From: Rhizoclosmatium globosum
Lineage: Eukaryota > Chytridiomycota > Chytridiomycetes > Chytridiales > Chytriomycetaceae
DNA length: 64,000 nt
Direction: 5' to 3'
Assembly (NCBI GenBank): GCA_002104985.1
Contig: MCGO01000060.1
Location: forward strand, 206,039-270,038
Part shown: positions 12,183 through 23,244 of the stretch, piece after piece
How the letters are laid out: the number at the start of each line of letters is the position of its first letter
Numbering within the stretch: the first letter of the stretch is position 1
Program-made: the position numbers and the translations under genes
Notes under the pieces: generated by a model
Databases searched by the model: none
Told to the model about the DNA's origin: nothing
What the model saw: only the letters and a program-made list of their open reading frames with translations

Positions 12183-12727
12183 ATGTATACCTGATAAGGT
12201 GGGGGTTTTTGATGGTGTTTTGGTTGTCTATGTGTTGTGTTTGGTTCTATGGCGTTATCCCCCCTACTTACTCTTTGCTTTTCTTTGAACTCGTTCTACA
12301 TGCTCATATAATAGATTTGACTGGATATCTTTTATTCCATTGACTCAATGTTTGTTTTGATCTATGGTGGCGTAGCAGATTCTGCGCAATCCCAACCACA
12401 TTCAAAACAATTCAAAAAATGCAACCATCCCTTTCTTCTCACGCTGAAACTCCGCAAAAGAAGCGATTCTCCCTCGCTTCCCTCTTCACGCACAAACAAT
12501 CAGAGCCCCAACATCAACAAAGCCTCCCAGTCCCCTAAACATCCCACATCAAAATCTCCGACAAACTCTCTCTAACCCTCCAACACCCACTTTCACACAC
12601 CGACAAAAAACGCGCCAAAAAAGCACGCGCAAATCAACAAACCCATTCAATCTCTCCGTCACAACTCCTCTCAGACCCGTCCCTCCTCACACAACAACAC
12701 CCTCTACCCTCTTCCTCCAAACCATTC

Positions 12728-15537
12728 ATGTCGTCCACAGACGGCCGCGCCCCGTCAATCGCTGCAAGCAGTATCCAATCACACGACACGTATTCCCTAA
12801 TCACACGGTTCCTCAAAATGTCTGACGCAGCGGGGAAAGGGAAAATCCCGAGTAACAGACAGGTGCTCCGCTTTTTGAATGGGATGGAGGAGTGGAGTAA
12901 CGATGTTGAGAATGTTGATTCTGATGACGATGGGGAGGATGCGGGTGACGGGTGGAAATGGAGTCGTGAGAGTCTGGATGTTGGGAAGGCGTGGTTGCAG
13001 TTGAGTCTCTTAATTTTTTTTAAAAGGTTTTTAAGGTTGGGTTATTGACCGTTGCTTTTTTTTGTGTAGGAGTTTGAAACTTGTGCGTGAGTTTTTGCAG
13101 AAAAAGAATGAAGGTGAATTACTTCAGAATATGATGGAGAATATCCGAGTTGGAGTTGAAAAGGATCGTGGTGGGTTTGATGATGAGGATGAAGACAGGG
13201 AGGAGCGTGTTGGAAGTGGGTATGGGAATGGGGTGAATGGGAAAGATGATGAAGTCGTTCCTGCGATTATCGAAGTTATCAAGCTGTTGGCGCAGGGGTT
13301 GGTGAATCCTGGGTCTTTGGGGCAGATGGTTGCTGTGTTGAAGGTTATTTCGGACACGTTTGTTGGCGTGTCGGAGAATGGTGGTAATGATGCCGATGAA
13401 GCAAAACCGGCTCGATATGAGGAAGCTAGTTCTTCGTCAAGTGCTGCGGAACATATTGCGGAGGATCAGTGAGTTGATTTTCCTTGTCTTCTTTTCGGAC
13501 ATTAATTAACCCATATTAATTATAGACAAAAAGCGAAAGGACCCCCAAGTCTTCCGCAAAAGGCTTCCGCGGATGAAATCACTCCTGCAGCATCGGGCTC
13601 TGAATCAAGTGCCGCACAAGTCTCGTCAGCTACTGATGCATGTCCCCCTCGAAAAAGCCAACACGCCAATTGGATGCCATTGCTCAAAAGCATCTGACTG
13701 CTCTCATGCGGGATATGACTGCCCAAGTACTTCCTCCAGGATTGTTTCCTGCTACTTCAGTCACGCCGTCGTCAGCTTCTACTACACCCCCAAAACCACA
13801 ACTCTCTCGTCTCGCTAAAGTCTTGAATCCACGCACTGCGGAATCTATGGAGTCTCAATCTGCTGATGACGCGAATCCCGATGAATGGACGGAACCATCG
13901 CAAAAAACCCCACCTCTTCTCCCTGTCATCGAAGCTCTATGGGAGGAAAACGATGTCGAATCTAACGCTGTACGCGTGCAAGTATTGTGGCTCTTGGAAA
14001 GCATGCGCGCTCTTGCTGCGATTCTCTTGGACGGATTTGAGCAGTTTGATGAACGTCCTGGAACCGGGAATTATTTGATTGCTCTCGAGTTGGCAACTGT
14101 ATGTATTTTGCTTATGTTTTCTGTGGTTACTGAACGCGTTTCACTCAATCAGAAACTTGCCCAACGGTTCTCGAAAACGTCTATCCCACGCATCATGTCA
14201 TCCCTGTCTGGCCTTGTAACTCTCTTCCGCGCCAAGATTCTCAAGGCTCACCGCACGACCATCAAGTCAACGCTCGATTACCTTATCACTCTGTTCGAAG
14301 ACCCACTTGCATTTCGCTCTGAACAAGACCTCGCTAAGGTTATCGAGCCGTTCCGTGCAATGATGGACGACTTCAGCAACACGCAAATTCCATCGAACGG
14401 AGATTTCTTCGAAGAGAACGTGTCTATGGCTGACGAGGCTGCTGTTGTGATGGAGAAAATTCAGGATGTTTGGGACGCGTTGGGAGATGGGGATGAGTGG
14501 GTTTATGCAGTTCGGGAGAATGCAAAGGAGTGGTTTAATGCACTCTTCATCGATAGGTGGGCAGTTTTCTATGCATTGCACAAATGACTAATTCTTTGTT
14601 AAGTGATGGGTCCTTTGTCATCAAAGATGCTTTCTCGCGCGACTTTACGAAAGGCATTCTGCCAGTTGAGTTTATCTTTTGAACAATTTTGTTACGGTTT
14701 TACTAATCTGATTATTCTTAGTCACTTCTCGCCGATTTTAAGACTATCATTATCAGAGACTTGACGTATGAAGAGAACAACGTGAAGTATGAAATGGAGG
14801 ATTTGGTGAGTTGGTTCTGTTGTGTGATCTCAACTAACCAAATATATAGGAAATCGATCTCTCGTCTATGCTCCCTCATTTGTGTCGCGTGAACATTGAA
14901 AATGGAGTCTTGTTCGGGTTCAACGATATGATTAAAATGGAGACCACGAACAAAGTCTCCGTCGAGTTGTGAGTTACGCTTCAAACTAATTTCTAATTAA
15001 CCATCTGTTTATTTAGTTATCAAATCCATATGAATATCATGAATGTTCCTTTCAAGATGAGGAGGGGCAACAAGCACGTGGAACAAGGAAATATGAGCGT
15101 CAAGGTGACTTCATTCTTTACAATCATTCTTTGCTCAAAATATCATACAGATTGACAAACATGGCATCACTGTCTTAATCGAGTTGGACTGGGCTGCTCC
15201 AAGTCAGGATGCTCGCGACACTGTGTACAAATTAGTTGATGTCAAGACTGTCAAGGTGACCGTCCAGAACCTGTCAGTGAAGATTACAGGAACCAAGCAT
15301 GAGTTGAGTGTATTTTTTTCCTTCCTGCGGTATGACTAAAATATCTTCAGTGGAATCTATGCCGCCTTTGGAAACAAGGTACTCGCAAAACGTATTTCGG
15401 ACGAAATCAAGAGAGGTTCCGAGATGGAAATTCGCAAGGCTATCGAGAAGTGGAATGAAGTACTACCTAAGTTTGTTACAAGAATCGGCGAAGGATGGAA
15501 CTCGAAAATTGATGGTGCTCGTGGGTTGGGGGCTTGA
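12728..15537 (+). CDS. HAM1-like protein (DUF5923/DUF4449, tubular lipid-binding type)
   Basis: Ten exons: 12728-12999, 13070-13468, 13526-14098, 14153-14556, 14604-14664, 14722-14805, 14850-14968, 15017-15104, 15151-15302, 15351-15537. The N-terminal helical part (GKIPSNRQVLRFLNGME, then LVREFLQKKNEGELLQ) and the C-terminal beta-rich part fit the fungal HAM1 family, which resembles BPI/LBP lipid-binding proteins. Its role is poorly known. The third exon needs one extra base at the C5 run 13644-13648 to keep frame. In the same frame, sequence upstream from an ATG at 12419 also looks coding but is cut by a single TAA at 12536-12538, so the true start is uncertain. Three introns use the donor GTTGAGT. 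Confidence 0.68.
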
Positions 15538-15599
15538 TGAGTGAATCATGGAGAGAGTATTGTTTTGCTAAGATGCGTATATGAATATATTCTTTTCAG

Positions 15600-17315
15600 T
15601 TAGTCGTAACATATGTTCATATTCTCAGAATCAACCCAAAGGTATCTGGTACCGCTCTTAACACTTCTAACACTCCACATTTTCCTCACTTTATCATATC
15701 CAGTTACGACGTATTTGATTCCATTCCTGTTTCGAAAAGAATCTGACATAAAACCATGAACTACAACATTATCTCCAGTCTCAAATTTTCCAGGAAGTCT
15801 GCATTTAATTGCGTGACCAACTGTCCAATCAGCCATAGAACAAACGCGTGAGCAATATAATATCTGCTGGCACATACGGCACGTAATGAGGCTAACGTCA
15901 GGAAATTTTTTGTGGCAATATCGGCAGGACTTGTCTTTAACAGGAAGTGATGCAAGTTCTTTGCATGCTATCGATACCCATAGGTCTTGATTAAGCGATG
16001 TCAGAGCTTGTATCGACGTGAAAAGGTTCATTGGCAAACAATTTCCTCTCATTATTTCGATTTTGAAAAGCAAAATGGAGCCAATTGCGCTAATAACTTG
16101 ATTTGAATTCGATTCTATAAACGATGCAAACGATGCATCAAAGCCTGTCACTGTAGCATCCCTTGAGTTGTCAAGACCCTCATAGTATTCCAGTAATTTA
16201 GCCATTGCTTCTTGTATTGGAATACTTAATTGTCCCTGAAATGATGAAGAGATTTTAAACCGATTCTCATTGCGAAACTTTAAGCTTTCCAACGCGCGTG
16301 TTCGGCGTTTCTCCATTCGCAACAAGCTATCGTGATTCCACTCCAGCTGAGGTAGATTTGGTTGATAAAATCGATTCTCTAGGGCGGATATGAGCATTTG
16401 TATATCATACAAGTATCCAAAAGGAAGGTTATGAAAGAGTACATCTTTCAACGACATTGACGACACATCGTCCCCGACTCCAAATAGATCTAATTGTACC
16501 TTTTCACATTCATTGGATGGAATTGATGCAACATGTTGTACTAACTTCTTAAGCTTTGCAAGAACAATTTCCAAATCATCGTGAAGGTTCAATTGGGAAT
16601 AGAATTTGAACAAAAGCAAACTGGTGAGAACATCATGGTCAATACGCGACTCAAGCCTATATACGTAGTCAGTCCATTCAAATCCAGTCTCGACAGGTGC
16701 CATCAGAATAATTCCACAGAAACGCGATCTTTCATATTGAACACATCCATTTGGATAGCCAAGAAACCGCTCAAAGCAGTCAGATATCAATCTCGGCCAA
16801 TCCTTTTTATCAATCAATCGTTTTTCTGCTATTTCCAAATCAAGGGATTGTTGTATAAGATCCTCCACTTCAACTTTCGCTTCTCGAAGAAGATTGAAAC
16901 GCCCTTTATTCTTGAAAACGGCAAACTCAATAGTGACGACGCGTGAAATATCTGTGAAATCTTTAATTTTGAGCATGGGACATGTTTCTTGTCGCAATTG
17001 ACTTGGAGAAATAGTTGATAGACATTGTTGTCCTTCATCCAAAACAGAGCGCAGAGCAACGCGTTTCGCGTAGTCTCTTGTCCAGCCAATACATCCACGA
17101 TAGATCCAATATAGTATTGTTGAAGCGTAAAATGGATGTTCTTGAGTACTCGGCCGCAAATAAAAGGACCACGTTTCGAGATCTTCCAAATTACGCAAAC
17201 TCAAGAACACTGACAATGTTACTCTGATCAAGTTTGTTTTTGCTGTGGATAAACCTGAAGCAGAGAGAGTTGGGAGCACTGCGAGAAAGTTGAACAAAAC
17301 ATCTTTGTTTGACAT
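15600..17315 (-). CDS. MYND-type zinc finger protein
   Basis: Single-exon gene, ATG at 17315, TAA at 15602-15600, 571 residues. The MYND finger lies at about 464-505: CRYC, CRMC, CSRVC and H..KC, the C-x2-C / C-x2-C / C-x3-C / H-x3-C order of this protein-binding zinc module. The first 450 residues are helical and unrecognised; a short beta-rich tail (GDNVVVHGF..YVVTGYD..) follows the finger. MYND proteins recruit partners through proline-rich motifs, but without a SET or other catalytic domain the role stays open. An intronless gene of this size is unusual in this neighbourhood. Convergent with the HAM1-like gene (62 nt between stop codons). Confidence 0.72.
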   Translation of the reverse strand: MSNKDVLFNFLAVLPTLSASGLSTAKTNLIRVTLSVFLSLRNLEDLETWSFYLRPSTQEHPFYASTILYWIYRGCIGWTRDYAKRVALRSVLDEGQQCLSTISPSQLRQETCPMLKIKDFTDISRVVTIEFAVFKNKGRFNLLREAKVEVEDLIQQSLDLEIAEKRLIDKKDWPRLISDCFERFLGYPNGCVQYERSRFCGIILMAPVETGFEWTDYVYRLESRIDHDVLTSLLLFKFYSQLNLHDDLEIVLAKLKKLVQHVASIPSNECEKVQLDLFGVGDDVSSMSLKDVLFHNLPFGYLYDIQMLISALENRFYQPNLPQLEWNHDSLLRMEKRRTRALESLKFRNENRFKISSSFQGQLSIPIQEAMAKLLEYYEGLDNSRDATVTGFDASFASFIESNSNQVISAIGSILLFKIEIMRGNCLPMNLFTSIQALTSLNQDLWVSIACKELASLPVKDKSCRYCHKKFPDVSLITCRMCQQILYCSRVCSMADWTVGHAIKCRLPGKFETGDNVVVHGFMSDSFRNRNGIKYVVTGYDKVRKMWSVRSVKSGTRYLWVDSENMNICYD

Positions 17316-17440
17316 TTTTCTAACAAATAACAATTTAACGGAAGTAAACTGCAAAACAACACAACATAATCTGCATAACACATATAAATCAAATGGTTTA
17401 AAAATAGGTCTGATTACAACCTTTAAAACACACAACCTCG

Positions 17441-18960
17441 TCACACCTCCACGTCACGACGCTTCAACGAAAACTTGACTTCGTTTTTTGGCTCCAAGAA
17501 ACCAAACGCAAAGCGCGCCATATCTGGTTCAAACGAATCCTTGGTAACGTTTTCCAACGTAACGTCAAACTCCCGCATCATTTCTGCAACAAAAATAGTG
17601 ATCTCCATACGTGCGAGAATGCGTCCAGGACACTTTAAAAGAAATACCTTTCAATATTTCCACAGGACAACCAACATGAACTCACCAAACTAATTCCACC
17701 TCCAAACGGAGAAAATGGCAATTTGCGTACGTCGTTCTCAAGAAAATGTTTGTAATTAAACTGTCGAGGAGTTTCCCACACTGCTTCGTCAAAAAGGTCC
17801 TTGGAACCATCCAAAATTACAGTGTCTCCTTTACGCACAGAGAACACTTTTCCAGTCTTTTGAAGGGTAAATTCACAGTTCTTTTCAGCAAGACGAGTGC
17901 TTTGACTACTAGATCTCATTCTAATAGTTTCAGAGATACTAAGTTTTGGGGACTTTGTGTTAACATTATTTTTGCATTTGGTGCTCACCATGCATCTAGG
18001 ACAGGTTATTCCGATGTTTTGTGATCTAGCACGTTATATTTGATTGATTCCAACTCAGAGCGAACAGCAGTGGCCGCGTCTTTATCCGACAAAATAAAAA
18101 ACAAAGCCCAATAGTTTGCAGCAATAGTGTTTGAATTTGCGCCAATGAAAATCAAGAGAAAGTCGTTGAGTGCACGAGCTTGAGGAGTCCAATCCAAAGA
18201 TTCATAGCCAAAGTGAACATCTTGTGAAAGGCGAAGCACCAGGAAGACGTTCGTGGAAAATACTGGGTGTCAACCCGCTCTGTAAAGTCGGGACTTGAGA
18301 AAGCAGGTTGTTCGTGATTTTCATCATAAGCGTTTGGGCTGCTTTGCTTGAAAGCTTCCAGTGAGTTTTGTCGAATTTGCGAAAGTCGTCGAAAAGCTGG
18401 GAAGGATCAATCACTTCCCCATAGAAGGCCTTGATTGACGAATGAAAGAAAAGCTCGGAGGTGAATTGGTACAAGCCAGGGTGCACCGGCATAGCAGACT
18501 TCAGAACCTTGAATAAATGTGATTGAAACGAGCGAGCGGTTGCAGTTACATTAGCAAGGTTCAAAGCCTTGCGTTCCAGAGTGATCATGGCGTGGTAGTG
18601 TCCTGGAGCTACTCGATGGTTTGTCGCCTTCGCCAGCATTTCTTCAGCAAGACCTTCAAATGTAAGATTGTCCTTATTCTTCCAGATACCGGCAAAAGAA
18701 GCATGATCCATGATGAAAGTAACTCTCTGGCCACCCATGTAGAGCGTGAAGCAATCGCCGTATTTCTTGTTCATCTTATCGAGAGTCCGCTTTGTGTCCA
18801 AGATATAGTTGAGTCCCATTCCGATAAAGGGAATCCATCCATATTCTACAGGTGGTTCAGATGCTCCTTTCGACCTTTTTGACGTCTTTCTGGCCAGTGT
18901 GATAAAGTGCCAGGCTACCAGAAGGCATGCAAGTGTGATGAGTTGAACAAGTGAGTCCAT
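17441..18960 (-). CDS. Cytochrome P450 (CYP7/CYP8-like), frame broken, possible pseudogene
   Basis: Exons 18960-17989, 17938-17686 and 17632-17441 on the minus strand; about 471 codons. It has an N-terminal membrane anchor and an I-helix FIGANSNTIAANYWALFF. The ExxR motif is within ISETIRM, and the heme loop FGGGISL-CPGR is rebuilt exactly by splicing a 53-nt intron with an AAG acceptor. P450s are ER monooxygenases; the helix pattern resembles sterol/prostanoid-type P450s (CYP7/CYP8), but the substrate is unknown. Two defects are seen. One extra base at about 18239-18240 shifts frame (PG to VLRLS), and a TAA at 18008-18006 stands where relatives have Met/Leu before PVLDAC. Both must be errors or the gene is dead. 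A truncated second copy lies just upstream. Confidence 0.75.
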
Positions 18961-19048
18961 TCAACAAGCGTTTTTTGCGATCTCCATAAACTATTTCGGT
19001 TGAAGAATTAAAAAATAAAATCAAACTTCAACCCTAACCACGTTTCAT

Positions 19049-19358
19049 TTAAAATGTATCATCATGCTTTGGTTCCAAGAAACTAAACGCAAAGCGCACC
19101 ATGTCTGGTTCAAACGAATCCTTGGTGACGTTTTCCAATGTAGTATCAAATACCCGCATCATTTCCGCAAGGAAAACAGTTATCTCTATGCGTGCAAGCA
19201 TACGACCAAGACACTTGAAGGGAAAGGTTAAATATCTTCAAGAAGAGGGAATTAAACTCACTAAACTGGTTCCACCTCCAAATGGAGAGCAAAGCGATCA
19301 AGTACCAGGCTAATAGCATGCCTCCCAGAGTAGCAGTGATCCGAACAACAAGGTCCAT
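19049..19358 (-). pseudogene. Internally deleted cytochrome P450 relic
   Basis: The first about 22 codons encode an N-terminal membrane anchor (MDLVVRITATLGG...). They run directly, out of frame, into the heme-binding end of the P450: CSPFGGGTSL, an intron with GTGAGT donor and CAAG acceptor, then CLGRMLARIEIT and a C-terminal tail closely matching the neighbouring gene (LENVTKDSFEPDM in both). About 380-400 codons between anchor and heme loop are missing, including I- and K-helices, so it cannot make a working enzyme. It is best explained as a tandem duplicate that lost its middle. Confidence 0.85.
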
Positions 19359-19428
19359 TGCTGGTTAGGTGTTTTTCAAAGTCTTTTCCGATCTACTGTA
19401 TTAATTGTATTAATTTGAGCATTACCAA

Positions 19429-21374
19429 ATGGATCCCAGCCTTCTCCCTTCACACATCCAGCTATCGATTCTTCAGCATCTTGGAGCAACTGCAAATCGG
19501 ATTCCACCCAGGAAAAGTGGACAAGTTGAAGAGCAAGAAACCGACATTGATCCTTCCTCCAATGTCATTAACCTTGAATCACTCCCACTTTCGGGCTTTA
19601 TCGTCAAAGACTCCTTCTTTTCTTCCGCTTTAACAACGCAAATCGATGCTCTTTTATCGCAAAGTGACCGTTCGGTGCTTGGCCTTCGCCCGGCAAAAGT
19701 TGGAACTGGCGCACTCAAACGCCGTGACGAACACGTCAGAGGCGATGAAATAGCATTTGTTGACGCTGCGTTTTCGGATGGATCAGTCGGCGCTGGAAAT
19801 GTTACTCTGGAGAATGTGGTGAAACTTGTTGCAAAGGCCCTCCAGCCTGTTATCAATCAAATCAATAATGCATTTGGCCTGACCGGCGATGCAAAACTGA
19901 GATCAAACAATTCAATGCAAGTTGCGAGGTATTCGGATGGGACCTTTTATAAGAAGCATCGGGATTCTTCACCAATGATGCCAGGTCGACTCATTACCGT
20001 TATCGCGTGCGTGTTTATCCTGTTTTTACAAATACAGCTAAAATTATCTCTAGTTACTTTGCGCTCGAGTGGGTCGACGGGAAAGGTGGCGAACTGAGAC
20101 TTCACCTTCCAAACTCTCACAAAGATGCTCCATTCATTGATGTTAAGCCTATTTTCAACCGCCTCCTCATTTTCAAATCTCACTACGAGCACGAAGTCTT
20201 GCCCACATTCTGTGACCGATTTGCATTCACGATGTGGTTGTATTCTGACAACCCCCATACCATCGAAACTATCTGTAAAGAACCGCCTATTACAGTTCCC
20301 AAGTCTATCACACTGAAAGAAGATTCATCTTCAACCATCTTTATTTCAATTGCGTCATACAGAGACCCTGATACACATCCAACAGTTTTGAACATACTTT
20401 CAACTGCAAAATACCCATCTCGTCTCACTATTGCAATCCTCTACCAAGACCATTCAGAATATGACAAAGACCTACACTCGCAATATCCCCTTCCAACTTC
20501 CTCGCCAGCAACAATACTCACATCCACCATCCCTTCAACAGAAGCAACAGGCCCATACGCAGCACGCCTCAAAATAGTCCAAACCTTGTTCCCAAAAACT
20601 TCATGCACACACTACCTCCAACTCGACTCTCATATGCGATTCGCCCAAAACTGGGACACACTCCTCCTCTCCCGCCTTTCCCAAGCCCCTTCCGAAAACC
20701 CAATCATCTCTTTCTACCCGCCCCCATTCACATCCGAAACCCTTACACCCGAGTTCTCGCCACCTGGTGAAATCCACGGCCCCGTCATGATGCGGTTCAC
20801 TCATATGGATCAAGACGGTATATCCAGAATATCAGGACACATCGAAGCATCGCCTCCTTCCTTAAAACACGCATTCATCGCATCAGGGTTCCTATTCGCA
20901 CGTGTCGACGTTGTCCCTGTCTTATACGGCTTGAAAGGGGCTCAACCTAGAGACGCGGGGCTGGATGGCTTGTTTTTTGGGGAAGAGGTTCTGTGTAGTG
21001 TGAGAGCCTATACGGCTGGGTGGGACTGTTTTTCGGTTGTGGAGGGGGTTGTGTGGCATCGGTGGGGAAGAGAGTATCGAAAGACGTTCTGGGAGAATTT
21101 CGGGGGTGTGGAAGGAGGAAAGGAAGATGTTGCGGAGAGTGGGGCGTTAGAGGAGAGGAGGAGCAGGGCTCAGAGTGTTGTGCGGTTTGTTTGTTTGGGA
21201 GAAGGGGGTGAGGCAGAGTTCGATGGCTGGAGAAGGGGGGAAGCGGGTGGATGCAGTCTTGTGAGAAGTATTGAAGGTTTTTGGGAGTGGACGGGTATTA
21301 AGGCGGCTAGTGTCGAGAAAGGTGTGGGTGAAAATGTTGATGAAGTCAAAGGATCGTTGGATGATTTAGATTAA
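19429..21374 (+). CDS. Prolyl 4-hydroxylase fused to Skp1-type GlcNAc-transferase
   Basis: Two exons, 19429-20006 and 20054-21374 (47-nt intron, phase 2), 632 residues. Residues 1-255 are a 2-oxoglutarate/Fe(II) dioxygenase: iron ligands H177 and D179 (HRD), H239 (in HEVLP) and the 2OG-binding Arg about R248; GGELRL sits between. Residues about 290-560 match the GlcNAc-transferase family (Gnt1): FISIASYRDPDTHPTV, then YLQLDSHMRF with a metal-binding D-S-H, then a WHRWGREYRKTFW-type end. In Dictyostelium and Toxoplasma these two steps act in series on an Skp1 proline; here both sit on one chain. An SCF/Skp1 substrate is inferred, not shown. Tail-to-tail with the next gene, 25 nt apart. Confidence 0.82.
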
Positions 21375-21399
21375 TAATAAACATGAAAATATACACAGT

Positions 21400-23078
21400 T
21401 TAATGAAAGTATGTATCGCCTTTCACTCCTGGAGGAACCACAACTGCAAGCGAGAATCCAGTTTGTGGATGGTTCTCCCAAAATATGTCTAAAACCGAAG
21501 CTAGAGCATTTGTAAGATGTTGTTTGACTTGTTTCCGCGTGCTGTTTGGATCGAGGGGCTTTAAAACTCGTGCAACAGTACCCTGCAATTCACCGTCAGA
21601 TATCATGAGCTAAAAAAGAGGCGCACATACATTTTCCGGACAATATCCACAAAGATAGATGTTTGTAGATGACGCCAGTACCTGTACTTCGTTACAAAGA
21701 AGTGAATTCACCCAGTTTCCAAACAACGGTAGTAACCCAATTTGAGCGGATGCGAGTGCTGATATTGCTGCCTTTCGTGTGAGTATCTTGTCCGTGATCT
21801 TTGAAACGGTCTGCGGATGTCGAAGTAGGGGATCGATCAACCGTAACGCTTCTGTTGGATTCGAGCTCAAAGTTACGCTGATATCGGAAAGGTTTTCTGG
21901 AATAGGGACTGTGTGCTCGTATATTTTTATCCTTCGCTCTTCTTCATTTGTTTCAAGGTTTGGAACAGGTTTCCCAATTGTCATTACATGAATCGTTGTT
22001 GTATTGTTTCCTGTGTCTGGATGCAAATTCCATAACGGTATCGGTGATGACGGATGCGGGTCTGACCATGGACCTTGTCCGGAAGGTCCTCCTGGAGCTT
22101 GTGAAAGACAAGTTGGTCTTCAAAGTTTGTATGCACAATGGTTGAAAGACCTACCCCCTATTTTTAAGACACGGTCATATGACATCAATTTGTGAATTGC
22201 CTCCCTCAATTCCCCAAAGCTTACAACTTTGTCCATCTTAGGCGTTCCTTGTATTGATAGACTCGTTTTGCTGCTTTGACTGCTGGACTTTGACTTTCCA
22301 CCTAATGAGTGATTCGATGACCCGCCGGGTTTGCCTTGAGAAGTTTGCGTACTTCGCTGCTGTTTTGAGGTTCGTTGTGAAATATATGATCCGTCTTGGT
22401 CTATTATGGATTCAAGACCGGAATCAAAGAGAACACTTTTAAAGGATGTGCTTGCAGATGATTTTACGCGTCGAAAGAGGGGTGAAGGTCGGAGTTGGGA
22501 GAATGGTGCTCCAGCTTCAGACGAGTTGTTTCCATCACTGGAATCTGTGCTGTTACGAACCGTTGGAGACACTTTCGATGATTGGACTCGACTCGTCGAA
22601 TATTTGAATTTGTTGAAATGTTGGATACACGATTGGGGTTAGAGGTATTGGCGGTTGAATCAATTGATTCTATGGATTCTCCAAGAAAACTGTTGGGTCT
22701 ATCTGGATGTGGTGATTCCGATTGAACGCGTCGAAGTTTGGGAGGAGTTGTTGAAACAGGACCCTCGGTGACATAAACAGGATTTTGTGTAGACTTTGAC
22801 TGTGATATTCCGGAAATATTCTGATCAGAGCAAATATCATCTACGGAAGTCGATTCTGTTGCTGGTGGCTGATGCACGACATGAAAAATATCGTTAAACG
22901 AGTGATGACCTTGTTTTTTCGCAAGAATCGCGAGGTTCTCCAGTGACGACTCTGCCTCCCGGCTGGACTCTTCGATTTTATCAACAGAAAGTCCTGATGA
23001 TCCAACTTTTGACGGAAGTTTTGTAGTGAGAAAGAAGTTTGGGAAGGAAAGCTTTTTGAATGGGTTGGTGGAGCTCAT
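21400..23078 (-). CDS. HVMTIG-family protein, copy A (unknown function)
   Basis: Exons 23078-22631, 22571-22155, 22097-21631, 21582-21400 (introns 59, 57 and 48 nt), 504 residues, phases consistent. The N-terminal half is disordered and Ser-rich (MSSTNPFKKLSFPN). The C-terminal half is the domain shared with three neighbours. Its ordered motifs are LMSYDRVLKI, GPW, SPIPLWNL, HVMTIGKP, EERRIKIYEH, KITDKIL, AQIGLLPLFGNW, IYLCGYCPEN, then GTVARVLKPL and AVVVPPGVKG. I do not recognise it as any named family. Charged loops, conserved Trp/Pro and no membrane segment suggest a folded cytosolic domain. Divergent from the disordered protein at 23245, sharing a 166-nt promoter. Confidence 0.75.
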
Positions 23079-23244
23079 TTCCCAGTAGATTTGACAACAA
23101 TGGCAAGTAACTTGAGATGATTGCTATATCGAGTCAGTAATCTTGTATTCGTATAAATAATATTGAAAGCTATTGAAAGATGTTTTCCAAATCTTTTCAC
23201 ATCTCGTCCGAATCTGACAAATCGTTTGAAAAACAAAAACACGC

